Source: Ailanthus altissimus
Taxonomy: Eukaryota; Streptophyta; Magnoliopsida; Sapindales; Simaroubaceae
Assembly: GCA_946807835.1 (NCBI GenBank)
Contig: OX327683.1
Location: forward strand, 34,221,001 to 34,285,000
Direction: 5' to 3'
DNA length: 64,000 nt
The notes under the pieces were generated by a model. The model searched no databases, was not told the DNA's origin, and saw only the letters and a program-made list of their open reading frames with translations. The first letter of the stretch is position 1; every line of letters starts with the position of its first letter. Made by a program: the position numbers and the translations under genes. Positions 37,501 to 50,164 of this stretch are shown in pieces.

Positions 37501-39354
37501 ACAAAGCAACAATGGGAGTATATCACAGCTGTTTGTTAATATATTGTAAACTAAGTGATTATTCTTGATTCTATCCTACAATTTCTGTGCATCAATGCAA
37601 TTTCTGTGCATCAATGGTCATGCATACTAGTAAAAAGTAATAAAAAAGGAACTGTGACAATCATATGCCAAATAGATGCTCTCATGTAACAAAATTCTCA
37701 CATGATTCCTATGGTCTATCAAGACCCATTTCATCCATGTACGCAGCCTCTTAACACATCAACCAATAAAGCCCCATATAGCCTCTCCCTTTTAGTCTTT
37801 AAGCACACTAGATTTTAAAAGGAAAAGCCTCAATATAAGGCAGATCTAGTACAAGTTAATGACCATCAAAGCAATTCCATTTTCAGCATAAAATCCCAAA
37901 AATATATGGCAGTAAAAAAAATAAGTCTTCACATGATATCATAATTTTAATATACATTAAGCATGTCAGTGAAGCAAATTCTAAAAATGTATTTTGCAAT
38001 ATCAAGGCATGTGACATTTTGTTTTTGGAGTGTGGCATGCAACAATTGTTATAACCTTGTTAATCGTCTATGATTAGATTGCTCACACTTGAGAATAGAC
38101 AAGATTCACATATGAATCCCATGTAAGTTTATATATCAAACCCACAACTTTATCCAATTTAACTCATATCATCATATCATATTACCCTTAAAAGTCATAG
38201 TTTATCATAGTAGGCTATTATGTAACATTTTAAAAAAGAATCTCTTTAAATTTCCATTAATGTCTGAAGCTAAAGCAATAGAGCTACTATTCTAAATAAA
38301 CTCCCAATTGTTTACTAATTTACATCGACTCAAGTCTCTATGTGGCCACAGTTGTGCTAAGTTGACAAAACTAATCTAACAAATGGTCCACTAAGACCAA
38401 AGCCCAATAAAGTGTACATGTATATAGCACATCTCGGTAGAAATGAATAAAAACAAATTAAGATTTAGAGAGTTTATACAATGAAGTATAAAGTACAAAC
38501 ATAGACTTCATTCTTCCTTCTACAAACATGCCAATTGGGTATGTCTTAACATGACACATATACCACAACCATGCCCAAGGGTGAGAGAGCACTTTATGCA
38601 TGCTAAAATTTTTTAGTACAAGTCTTAGTCAGAATAGCAGAAGAAAGTCCCCACATAAGCAGTTATATATGCAAAGTAGGGTCAGCAGCAAGCTCCAACT
38701 CAAACCTAGCAAGAGACAATATTAAACATCCTCCTCTCTCATCGTAGTCAAAGAGACATCTGATGGTTAGGATATGAGGACTGCTCTCTACTTTCGACCC
38801 TATCAATATCACCATCTAAACCCAAATTCAACTGTGTCAATGTGTCATTGAGGGTTCACCAATGAATATATGTTATAATATTCTTATAGGCAAAATTAAA
38901 GCAAGGTAAATATGCACGCCTTTAAACTTAACATTACATTACAACTAAAGCTATATTTTGTGCTTCTAAACACAAAACTGTTCTCCCTAAGCTTTTTCTA
39001 CATAGTTGTGTTCTAAAGTATTTTTCAATTTTTGGCATGACTGAACCTACTAGATTGTAAAATAGTTGGTACTGGTTTTTTTCAAAATTCCACCATAGAT
39101 TTCTATCTCAGGTAAAAAGTGCCATGACAAACTCCAAGGAGTCAAATCATAAGTAATTCACACAATTCCACATAAATAAAAGCATGGAGATTGCCAGATA
39201 GGCAAACCACAATTCAGATGAAACAAGCATAAGTTATACTACTAATGATGAGTAATCAAAAAGATGATATATAGACCTTTGTTAGCAAGTCTGTAACTTC
39301 AAATCTGGCCTTCTTTTCATATCCTGGAGGCGGAAATGGAAAGCAGCGAGACAT
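34530..39354 (-). CDS. Lys-rich disordered nuclear-type plant protein
   Basis: There are three exons on the minus strand, 39354-39277, 36237-35370 and 35017-34530, giving 477 aa. The N-terminus MSRCFPFPPPGYEKKAR is a signature of a conserved plant family described only as myb-like protein X-like or uncharacterised. Residues 27-80 are almost entirely Lys, Asp, Glu, Arg and His in KDKxKK-type repeats, and a second charged block follows at about 175-225. Both are predicted to be disordered and carry many nuclear-localisation-like clusters. The C-terminus contains LDDQEWLFSNDSQ and ends with the conserved ALRIESADVTALPYVIPF. No enzymatic domain is visible. Intron 1 is unusually long, about 3.0 kb (36238-39276). 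The leader probably extends to about 40.5 kb and may contain another intron. Function is unknown. Confidence 0.9.
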
Positions 39355-42300
39355 TGCACGTAATCCTTGAAACAGCAGAGTGGGATCCTTCCACTGACCA
39401 AACTGCTTCTCCTAGTATCCTGAAAGTTTGTTCCAAGACAGGAACAGACCAGAAACTATGCCCCTGTCCATGCACCATGTCCTTGCACTCATTTCCAACT
39501 CGAAAATCACTCCATGATCATCCAAATCACCACACACACAAAACGTCCTGGTACCCAACAATTAAATAATTATCTTATTTACATTTGAATCCTAAGAATT
39601 ACAAAATGATGATCACTCAAAAAAATTCACAAGGAACTAAGAGTACCGACAGGGTTCAAATGCTCAACTATACTCCTATATACACTGGCCAAACTGAAAT
39701 GCAGCCAGATAATCTCAGTTTCCACCACAAATGCAGAAGTTCCAAGCCAAACTGATCTTTTCTGAGTTAAATACTAGGCCAAAAGGGATAGTATCACCTG
39801 CTCATCAAAAACCGACCACAATCAGGAGAATTCCCTGGTATAAAGATCAAAACCTTGTAACACAATTGCAAAAAAACACCATAATCTTAACCTTTCAATG
39901 AAGAAACCTTCAGTTCCTTATTATCAAAATCGAGGTTCCTCTTGTTCTATGTTTAAAAGCAAATTCTCAAAATAACCCCTCGCAAATTCTAGTTGCAGCC
40001 TCAAAAACCACAGTTCCCAAAAGACCCTTTTGCAGATTCAGTACGAAGCTTTAAACCACAACTACTGATCCCAATACCCCAAAATTCCAGAAATATACTA
40101 AACAAACGCCTATACAATCCAATACTTGGTTTCTATGTACACTCTGTATTCTCTTATGATCCTAGCCCTAATAATACAAAAACTGCAATTAGGGTTGATT
40201 CTAGTACGATCCCACCAAACCCTAGATAAATCAAGCAACAAATACACGTCAACAAAACCACCCACTGAAAAAAAGCTTAATTTCAATTGTTCAAACCCAA
40301 ATAGATAACCTTTTAACAAAAACGATTAAACCCATTACAGAAAATATTAACCTTTTTCTAACGAAATAAACAAAATTATGGGTTTTAGCAATCTCGTTAA
40401 GTAAATGACCAAAGTTAGACACTCAAAAGTGGATGATTGCAAAATCTTAAAAACAGACCGGAAGAGGAAGATGAGATGAAATTTTAATAAGAATCAAAAG
40501 TGGTGGGGGCTTTTTGTCTCGGAGGTGCCTGTACCTCTCTCTCTGTTTACGAATTATAAAATTTATGATTGATGAGGGGGGGTTTTGGTTCGCGAACGAT
40601 GTTGTTGTTATTTCAGATCCCTTTCTTTGCTCAATCGTAGTTAAAAAATGGGGTTTTCTTTTCTTTTCTCCTCCGTCTGAGAAAGGGCCTTCCTTCTGTC
40701 AAATTTATTTTTATAGAAGAAAAATTAAAAATAATGATAATAACACCCCCAGGACAGGGAAAAGAGAAGCATATGAAACACTGGCAAAAGGTATTTATAA
40801 GACGGGTTAGGCCTAACTCCTAAAGGCAACGATGTGAGAGAAGAAACAATGTGTCAATGAGAAGGATCCAGACACTTTAATTAATATTTAACAATTGTAA
40901 TATAAAATGTCAAAGAGAGAATGAGAATGAATGAGACGGGAATCCCACGGTCCTCTTTTTTTTTTTTTAACTCTACTTCTGCTTCTAACAAGGGAAAAAT
41001 TTATCACAATTCGCAAACGAGTCCGAGTACATATTATTATTAAGTATTATGAATTCATGATGTTACTCCATGTTTATGTTATTATGAATTCTTCGTGTTA
41101 TAGGTTAAGTATTTATTATTAATTTAAAAAATTAATTTGTTAGATATTATTCTTTAATTATTTATATAATTTTAAATTTTAAATAATTTTTATTTAATAT
41201 AAAATATGATATTAAACTCTTCTTTAAATATTAAAATTATAATTTTTTATATAATATACAAATTTAAATATTTTTTTATTTATACTATGTTAAAGCAACG
41301 TAAAAGTGATCATATTGAACATCAATTTCATCCAACTTGTTTGATGCAAACAATTGGGTCAATAAACCAATAGACGAGATGAGTTGGGACCTTTTTAATG
41401 TATAGTTAAGTTAAGTTCTACTAACAATATAAAGGTGAAATGAGTTAAAATTTTAGCTAAGAGGAAACCTAAGCTCAACTTGCCACATAATGACAAAACG
41501 AATTAGATTTTAGTAGTGTGTAACTGAGGTATATGCCCAATTGCTCGCCACGTAAGGACAGAATGAACTGAATTTATGGGGGTGTGTTGTTTACTCGTAC
41601 GCACCATGTAAAGCTAGAAGATGAGCAAATATTTCTTAACAACAAACTCGAATCTTTGCTCGATGTTGATTTTTGCAAAGAGCTGAGCCCCTTGCTCTAA
41701 CAAGTAAACACTATTTGTTGCTTTGCCCAAACTCGTTATATTTAAAAACCTCTATTGATAGTTGCTTGAACATGCAAAAATCTCAGATGAAACGTGCCAA
41801 ATCTCGAGAGAAAAGGGAAATGATTTGTCTTTTCGCTGAGTTAAGCTTGTTTCATTCAGGAACCACACATGTTAATTTCTTTATTAGCACAAAGCAAACT
41901 GACTTAACATCAAGATAATTTTTATATATAAATATTAACTACGAGGATTTACATCATGAACAGACCAATCAAAAAAATATTAATACCAAGATCTGCAACT
42001 GGACGGGTCCAGACTCCAGTTGAATATTATTCAAATCAAATAATTTTTTAAATTATAAATAATACAGAACTAACTTCTTCCCGTGCAGATGAAAAGTTGC
42101 ATATCATTGGTAGCTTTGTGACTATGGATCATATTTATTTATTTCTTGTTCTATGAACCGAAAGATTTGTGTATCTTATTTAATGTAAACCAGATATAAA
42201 ATGAGAATTTTTTCTTTTTTTTAAGCAATTTTTTTTTTTTACTTTTCAGTGTTTTTATAATTTTTATTAGCAAAACATCTGATTTTTTAATTTGTTTAAA

Positions 42301-42690
42301 AGTATTTTTACATATACCTCTCACAAAGTTATTCATAATTTTAATTTAAAAACACACTTTAAAATTAGTTTAAATAAGCAGATTTTGAGTAATATAAGTT
42401 GAAAATAAGTAAACTTGATTGAAAACAGTCAAAAAATAATAAAAAATAAATAATATCTAACCAAAAAAAATGGTGGAAAATAAGGTTGAGGGTCGGTTCC
42501 AATAGTAGGGTGTGCGATCCCCTTGCACCTTACTTTACATCACGAGGAAAGTGTAGGGAATTCTAAGCTTTATTTGTCATTTTGGCCTCATATTTCATTA
42601 TTAATAAATGCAATTTCATCTATTTATTACTTTTTTTACTAATAAAAATTAGTCAAATAATTTGTTGAAAAAATGACATGTTAATTTTTA
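39355..42690. promoter_or_regulatory. Leader and upstream region of Lys-rich protein gene
   Basis: No coding feature is supported. The leader of the minus-strand gene likely starts near 40.45-40.55 kb, where the complement is pyrimidine-rich. A consensus-like acceptor, CTGTTTCAAG, sits just upstream of the start codon, so part of 39.37-40.45 kb may be a leader intron. 40.8-42.69 kb is AT-rich spacer with no recognised feature. Confidence 0.35.
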
Positions 42691-43069
42691 TTTTAAAGGT
42701 ATATATCAATTTAATTTCTCATGTTTCAATAATTACCATATTAATCCCTACTATTATAAATTTATTATTAAATATTTATTTTTTTACTACTTTTACCATA
42801 ATATCCTTAGTAAATGTCCATCAATCATCTGATACGTGTTATCACTTAATTAGTCTAAAATTTTATTAAATATTTTTAAAAATAAAATAAAATAAATAAA
42901 AATTTAAAAATGCAACTACCATCGTTATTGGAAAACAGCGATCGGTCGGCCACCGTTGTCGTTTTTCAACGAAAAATTTTATCTAATTTTATATTATTAG
43001 ACTCCATTTTTCTTGATTTACATAATAGTGCCACCGCTACCGTTTTTTCCTGCGACATGCTAATGATAA

Positions 43070-43410
43070 ATTTTATCAAATTTTATATTATTAGACTCTG
43101 TTTTTCTATCTACATAATGGTGGGATCATTTTTTACCCAAAAAATGCAAAAAATGATATGAAATGGGCGGCGACCACCACCCCTTGCCGTCAAACAGAGG
43201 GGCGGTGACTTGCACCGTTCTCACCTATGGACAGGCCAGTTTTCGATCTATCCATAGGCGGGGGCGGTGCAAGTCACCCCCTTTGATGGCGAGCAACGGT
43301 GGCCGCTGCCCTTCGCCACTATTTTGGGCAATTTTTTGTATTTTTTATAAAAATGACCCAATTATTGTGTAGATCATAAAAATGGAGTCGAATGATGTAA
43401 AATTTGACCT
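43070..43410. repeat. Nested inverted repeat with G+C-rich hairpin
   Basis: Left arm 43070-43235 and right arm 43247-43410 are imperfect complements. The core is G+C-rich: GGGGCGGTGACTTGCACCG at about 43199-43217 faces a near-complement at about 43263-43281, and CCTATGGA faces TCCATAGG around a loop of only about 20 bases. Transcribed from either side this would fold into a long hairpin RNA. The left arm also has a diverged direct copy of part of itself at about 42977-43040. Confidence 0.75.
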
Positions 43411-43504
43411 TTATTAGTATTCACTGTCTAAAAAACGGCGGCCAGCTGGTCGCCATTTTTTGACAACAGTGGGCAGCAAATGTATTAATTATTTTATTTT
43501 TAAA

Positions 43505-44105
43505 AATATTTATTAAAAATATAAACTAATTATATAATGACACGTGTCATTTGTAATTAATCATATATATGACACGTGCCATTTATTAAATTTTTATTTA
43601 CAAAATATATTTATTAAACATATAAACCAATTACACGATGACACGTGTCATTTGTAACTAATCATATTATGACACATGTCATTTATTTATTAAAATATAT
43701 ATTTATTAATTTACTTTTAAAAATATTTATTCCTTAAAAAAATTATTAAAAATATTTATTCCTTAAAAAAATTATTAAAAATATCAACAAATTACATAAT
43801 GACAAATGTCATTTGTAACTAATCATATATATGACACGTGTACTTTTATTTAAAATATATATTTATTAATTTATTTAAAAAAAATATTTATTGATTAAAA
43901 ATATAAAGCAGTTACATAATCATACGTGTCATTTATAATTAATCATATTATGACACATGTAATTTTATGAAGAAAAAAAATTATTAATTTATTTTTAAAA
44001 ATATTTATTCTTTAAAAAATATATTTATTACAAATATTAACCAATTACATAATAACACATATCATCATTAATTTATCGTATTGTGACACATGTCATTATT
44101 TAATT
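43505..44105. repeat. Tandem units carrying G-box palindromes
   Basis: A unit with the sense AATTACATAATGACACGTGT, then CATTTGTAATTAATCATAT and a second palindrome about 32 bases on, recurs five times in diverged form. Exact CACGTG cores are at 43541, 43573, 43642 and 43835. Variants CACATG or TACGTG occur at 43673, 43923, 43954 and near 44095. The intervals are AT-rich with TTTAAAAATATTTATT blocks. The full palindrome ATGACACGTGTCAT is a strong bZIP/bHLH-type site on paper, but whether anything binds here is unknown. Confidence 0.75.
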
Positions 44106-44262
44106 TTCAAATTGATATTTGATAGCTTTATTTTAAAATTTGTAAAAATATTTTCTTACCATTAAAATGAACTCATTTAACAATAAATTTTTAATGGTAT
44201 AAATTAATGTGATAATTATTAAATACGATAGATTAAATTGATATATACTTATAAAATAAAAG

Positions 44263-46287
44263 CCTAAAATATACTCTCTTTTTTTTTAATTTTTTGCTAT
44301 AAAAAACTACTGCCTTTAAAATAGTAGCTTTTTTTTTTTCATATAAAAGGATGTAACTAGTAACTATAGTGTAAAATTTATTAATTTATCCATATCTATC
44401 AAAATTATAAACTCATTTAGTGCGATATTTATGAATTATAGCATGATACCATCCACATATACAAAAGTTCAATCTTCACAGATATTAAGTGTCGTTTTGC
44501 TCTTCTTTGGTCTTCAGTGTTTAATTATATGCCACGGCGAATGGCTATGCCAACACTGAAACAGACACAGCGTTAACTCTTAATGCAAATACCAAGATGG
44601 CAACTCGGACCATATCTTAATTTTGTCCTCCAAAGAAAACTGAAGTTACCGAAACATCCAATCCCTTTAATTACAAAAGCATGTGTCTCTCACACTCGCT
44701 GCTACTTTTTTTTTTTTTTTTGGTTCCTTTTTTCTTTAAAAAAGACAAAAATATATTATGGTATGCCAAGTGCCAACAATGAAGAATCCTATGGCATGCC
44801 AGTATTACTTTTATAATTATTCGTTACGAGATGTGTATTTATAGTTCAAAAATATCGTGAAGACGTTGAATCACAATTAAGGGGAAATATAGTTTTCATC
44901 ATTGCATCTCCTGAAATTAATCGATTAGGTGCATGTGACTTAAAAGGGAGTCATGGCTTAGAAAGGATTTGGGTTTCAAAAGAAAATTCCAAGTAAAACC
45001 TATCATCACTTTCGAGTTGCCTATTTATATTTGTTATCTTATAATTAATATTATAGCAGTGCTACATTTATTATTAAAATACAAATTTTATTTTCAAAGT
45101 GCACTAACATGAATGTGTATTTTAATTGAAAATAATTTAAGCCCTCTTTAAGGATTTCGTCCTATTTTAATTAACAGAAGAGTTTTAGTGAGATTTATTG
45201 ACTTTTTAAAAAAATTATATTTTATGTTTAAATAAATATCAATTAAAATTATTTTTAAGTTCATAATTTTCGTCTCTCCGCTATATTCATAGTTCGAAGT
45301 TGTGGGTCATTTGTTTAAAGAACGAATTTGAAGATGGGTTGAGCTCCTATCTTAAGTTCATGAGCTCACTCACACGGCCTTCTTAATTAAATAAGAGAAT
45401 TTGATCAGTAGTACTTTGGCTAATTATGCTTGGTGGGAGGAATATCATATACCACACTTATTCGAGAAGCATTTTTTTTGGGGGATAAATTTAGAATATC
45501 AAACATTATTGAATAAAAACTCTCTTCAGCTGCTTTTAAAACGTAATTCACATCCATTCAATGAATGTGTTGATAATTTTTGTCTAACAAAGTAGGCTAA
45601 TTTTAAATGTTTTCTGTGAAACTACTCCAAAATGCCAAAAAGTTATTGGAAATTGCACTAGAAAATCTTTGTATGGGGAAGAACGCGAGGGAGAAAAAGA
45701 ACTAGCAACTTACAATAATAATAATACTAAAAGATGCTGAATAATACAATTTTTTGTTGTCAATACATCAGCCAATCTATCACTTAACAAATGAACAACT
45801 TAAAGACACAGCAAAATGGGGATGAAGGCAACCATTCTTTAAGCAACCAAGGTTGGATTAAGAAACCATAGCATTACAGCAATCCCTATATAATTTCATA
45901 TTCCTCTGCACAACTTCTTATTTCCACAAACAATAGCATTAGGATTCAACGTCCAAGACTGACCATGGAGCTACAACTGTCAGGCAACGATCAAGGAACA
46001 ATTACCTGCATTTTTTGAAATTTTGAACCTGGCAGCAACAGAATTATATGGCCTTATTCCCTAGTTCAAAATTGCCATAGAAAGAAATGAGAGCTTGGAG
46101 TCTGAACGTTTCACAATATTATAGAAAATACCGTGTTTTCTTCTCTCTAGTTTTCTTTCACCAAATATGTCAGAATTGAGATTCAGTTACCTAACAATGA
46201 GCATAAAACTAAACTCGGCTCCCCAATCGTTCCTCAGACAACTCAACAGCAATCAATGGAAGATTTTTAACTTACCATGATTGTTGA
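44263..46287. other. Intergenic, no gene seen
   Basis: This is AT-rich spacer between the foldback element and the 3' end of RRP41. The right-most 400 bases probably contain the RRP41 3' untranslated region. No RNA gene, repeat or coding exon is evident. Confidence 0.55.
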
Positions 46288-48603
46288 TTATAAACCCCGG
46301 CGAGACTCCAGCTGCTTGGTATTCTCTAATAATACCTGCCAAGCAATTGCATCAATAATTCTGATTATTCATATACAGCAAGACATTTGGTTATACAGCA
46401 AGTAACTACTTGGTATTCTCTAACTTGTATGTCATTTAGGAAAGTAACTATACAGCAAGACAAAACAAATGGACACTGTTTGGAACCATTAAAATGCATA
46501 GGTCCCTGAATATATTCAAACTAAATTTGCAAGATAAAAACAAGATCAAATACAAACAGCTAGCAACAAAATTTCCTTACTTCTCGAATGTAATTTGCTA
46601 CTGCCTTGCAGCCATCAGTTGCAAGTTGCATAACATCTTCAAAGATATTTGTTGGTAATTTAGCATCCATCTGTGTTAGATAAACATCACAAATGAGAGG
46701 GATACAAGTGCAAAGTTGCATACATAATAGGAAGCCAGTGCTAATCAATGTACTAATAACCTGAAAGATGAACAAGAAGCACTGCATAAAACACAGCATA
46801 GCATAGAACTTAACAGTCATGATTTTGTTCTATGCTTCAACAACATTTACTGCATAAGAAGCTACATAACCAAAGCATTAAAAAAGAAACCAGAATCTGC
46901 ATAGCTTGTCCAAACTGATTTTTTTATTTATCAGAGTTCTGAAATTAATTTAACAGCTTGCAACCCTATACAAACCACCTATTAACTGATAAAAAGTTCC
47001 TTGAGTATCTACTATTCACATCCTGACAGAAGAAGTGTCTAGCAAAAACCTTGGCACAGATAGATTCAGCAATTAAGAGGCAAGGTCAAGGTCAAATTAA
47101 GGAGAAATAATTGTAATTGATGGTAAATTTCACTCCATATGAAGAAAATCAATATTTTAATGTAAATACTGCTGACTTTAAGCAGCATAATGGAAAACCC
47201 CCTCGCCTTTCATTTGATTACTATGTGAACCAGGGTTTTTGTGGTTGGTTGGTTGGTTTTGATAGACATTCCACACAGCAAATTAACATCATATTGATTG
47301 CCATCTCAAACAGTATAAACAAAACATATTAGTTCATATAAACAAAAAGAGCAAATTTTATGGAGATGATATTCAAACACAGTTCCATGTATCTCAGATT
47401 TGAAACTGCATTGCAATATTCCGAATGTTCATGACCATAGAAGCATTGCCAGAGAGAGAACATTTTTAGTAACCAGAGAAGCTTTGAGAAATAAATGAGA
47501 CACAGATTTTAGACAAACCTGCAGAAGAGTAACTTTGTCCAGTGTAGGTAGAATACCTACAGTTACATCAGGGCCTCCAGCACTATCTTCAACATAATTC
47601 AAATCTGGCATAGAAAAATATTAGCACGATGTTCTGGTGTACGAAATTTGGTATTACAATCTAATAATTATTTGAAAAACAAAACCATAAATGCTGGAAA
47701 ATAGGGGAGCAGGGGAATGTATTTGCCAAGCAAAGGAGTGCTATTGAGGTATCCAGCACTACATGAGGTAACAAGATCACGCATTGGAATCCCAGCATCT
47801 GCAAGGGCTAATGTTGCAGCATTAATACATGCAGACCTTGTGCCTGCACATGACAAGTTCCCAAATCAATTAACAGATTTTTCCTAGTTTAGAAAATGAA
47901 CTTGTCAGTGTTGTAGCAGGAAACAAATATCAAATGATACTGCTAGTTAGAAGTGATGTATGCTCCTTAGGCTTTCTCTTTCTGCCTACTGATGAAGGGG
48001 GTGCACAATGTCAGCATAGTTTCTTTGTGACAACACAAGATTAATTGTTCTTGGGTTAATCAAGGGAAAGGAATTGACCAGTGAGAGGCATGCAAAATGA
48101 AGACACTACACAAACGCAGATAGAGGGAAGGAGAATGAAGCGATGTGGGTAAAAATTTGCAAAATGTACCCAATTTAAGACTCGAGGAGAAAATGCTGAA
48201 ATTATACATCCTTTTAGATCTCTTCAACCTCTATAAATACCATGTCAGTTAACTAATCCAGTTTCTTTTTCAATGTAAAAACGGAAACATAAAAACTTTG
48301 AATGTTTGCACATCCACAAATCCAGGCAGGGTAACCTCAAAAAGTTCGGAATTGTGTAATTATACTGTAACTAAATTAGAAATTTAATCACACTCTAGAA
48401 GGTAAAGTTGGTAATAAGAACCTAAAGAAATCAAAACTTATTTTGGCTAGTTTCCTTTCCATTAGCTTAGCTCGAGAAGCCATTTTCTCACAAGGCAAAT
48501 AAATAAAACATCTTGGCATTGTAAAAAATTAAGAGATGAAGAAAAAAGGGAAAAAGAAATGGAAAGAATATAATATGCAGTCAAGAAAGCACACACATTT
48601 AGA

Positions 48604-48635
<32 letters not shown>

Positions 48636-50164
48636 AAATTCATAAGATAGAAGAGCTTGTTGTCATGTAGAGTTCAATATATGGGTAATTGAGTTTTAAG
48701 TTACCTCCATCTGCTTGCAGAACTTGTACAAAAATATCTATCTGCAAAAATGATAAAGAAGCTTTTAAAAATATTATTGTGTAGGAACCAGGAAAGGCTC
48801 CAAAGGATTTGTAAAGAACCTGAGAACGAGGCATTAGATGTGTCAATATGCATGCTTCCATTGTCTGACGAATCACCAATGATATCTCCATTGATCGCCT
48901 GAGTATATGAAAACACTCATTTATAAGACAACAAAATAAACCACCTATGAACAATTTGCAAATATTAAGTTGCATAGAAAATGCATAATTATTCAGAACC
49001 AATAACAGATGCATCTTTTAAAAGCTCTAACATTTAATCCCAACCACCAGTTCTAAAATGAACCATCCTCCATATGTACCACTCCCATCTTTCTAAGGCA
49101 GTCCTTACCAACATGCCCAAAAAATGACCACCATTAAAGGCATAAACCATCGAACCTCAGTTAAAAATATTTTACAGCTCAGATTTCAACAAATATTTTA
49201 CTTCTGCACGATCATTTTTGCATTGACTAAACTACCGACAATCACATAAAGAATGTCCATCAAAAGCACTATTAAACATTCAACTTGTATGATGAATATT
49301 CACTCTACATGTTTTTTTATTATGAAACAATATTTTTGCATTAATTGAGCAGACGGTCCTCCTATGTCCACACAAATCATTTTCTTCTCAACAGAATAGA
49401 AGACATACAAATGTAAACTAGTTAACATATCCAAAAATATAGCTTTATAAAGCTTTGAAAAGAACATTAAAAAAATTGCGTCAACCTGTCACCCTTTGGT
49501 TTTCTCATGCGATCCCCGGTGCTAAAATTAGCCATGCTGTACTCACAGCGCACCTGAAATATTAACAAAGACAGATAATGAGAACATTTCAGATTAAGGG
49601 GGAAACGAAAAAGAAAAGAGAAATCATGGGACGTTACCAGTGCTTGGTCGGTCATTTGCTGGCTCCTATTTTGAACCTGAAAAGCATAGAGCATAGTAAT
49701 TTGCTTACTAACTCCTATTAATATAAGATTAAAAGTATATGCATAATTAAAATTGAACTTACCTCTCTTGGGCCATAAACAGCCGCAATGACTTTAGTAT
49801 TGCCCATCTCAAACACAGCAGAACTAATAATCGAAAAGCAAAGTAAATCAAAATCTAATTTTATTAGAACTGAAATTAATTGGTTTCGAAATTGATTAGG
49901 AAACAAATGGAAAGAACACAAATAAATAACTTATTAGAGGGTGAAGTACAGTACCCGTCGGCTTTGGCAACGGCACCAATCTCGGCTCGAAGTTGCCTCA
50001 TCTGAGATTAAGATTGTGAAGATAAACAAATAAGCATGAACACTTCTGATATTCGAAATACGTAAAAAAACAAATGAATGAATGAAAATTAGAGAGAAAG
50101 AGATATGCACTTCATTAGGGCGGCGACCATCCAAACGAAGTCCTTCGGGACTCACGAACTCCAT
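46288..50164 (-). CDS. RRP41: Exosome core subunit RRP41 (RNase PH-type)
   Basis: There are eleven exons on the minus strand: 50164-50111, 50001-49955, 49823-49763, 49676-49638, 49553-49486, 48898-48820, 48741-48705, 47843-47727, 47604-47519, 46670-46581 and 46335-46288. They join to 241 aa, the length of the Arabidopsis protein. It is an RNase PH-fold subunit of the six-membered exosome ring, acting in 3'-5' RNA processing and decay in nucleus and cytosol. Supporting stretches are MEFVSPEGLRLDGRRPNEMR, the catalytic-type NTKVIAAVYGPRE, CEYSMANFSTGDR, IDIFVQVLQADGG, TRSACINAATLALADAG and DLVTSCSAGYLNSTPLLDLN. Plant RRP41 is reported to keep phosphorolytic activity, unlike the yeast and human proteins. 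The intron after exon 8 starts with GC instead of GT (donor at 47726-47725); all others are GT-AG. Confidence 0.97.
48611..48633. repeat. (GA)n microsatellite in an RRP41 intron
   Basis: A GT run passing into a GA run of about 20 bases lies within RRP41 intron 7 on the plus strand (CT-rich in the transcript). Confidence 0.9.

Larger units (their letters stand above)
42691..44262. mobile_element. 1.57-kb foldback element, Mutator-like, non-autonomous
   Basis: The outer arms face each other at about 42691-42790 and 44160-44262. Both contain GTATATATCAATTTAAT followed by matching ATAATTA(C/T)CA(T/C)ATTAAT on opposite strands. A second, nested inverted repeat occupies 43070-43410. The right half is filled with direct copies of a palindrome-bearing unit. 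No open frame is plausible as a transposase. Long arms with shuffled internal repeats suggest a non-autonomous Mutator-like or foldback transposon; the family is inferred and the ends are accurate only to about 10 bases. Confidence 0.6.

Noticed and set aside
42910..43372. Two plus-strand open frames of 83 and 69 codons
   Set aside because: They fall inside the inverted repeats of the foldback element and owe their length to its G+C-rich core; no domain and no splice signals.
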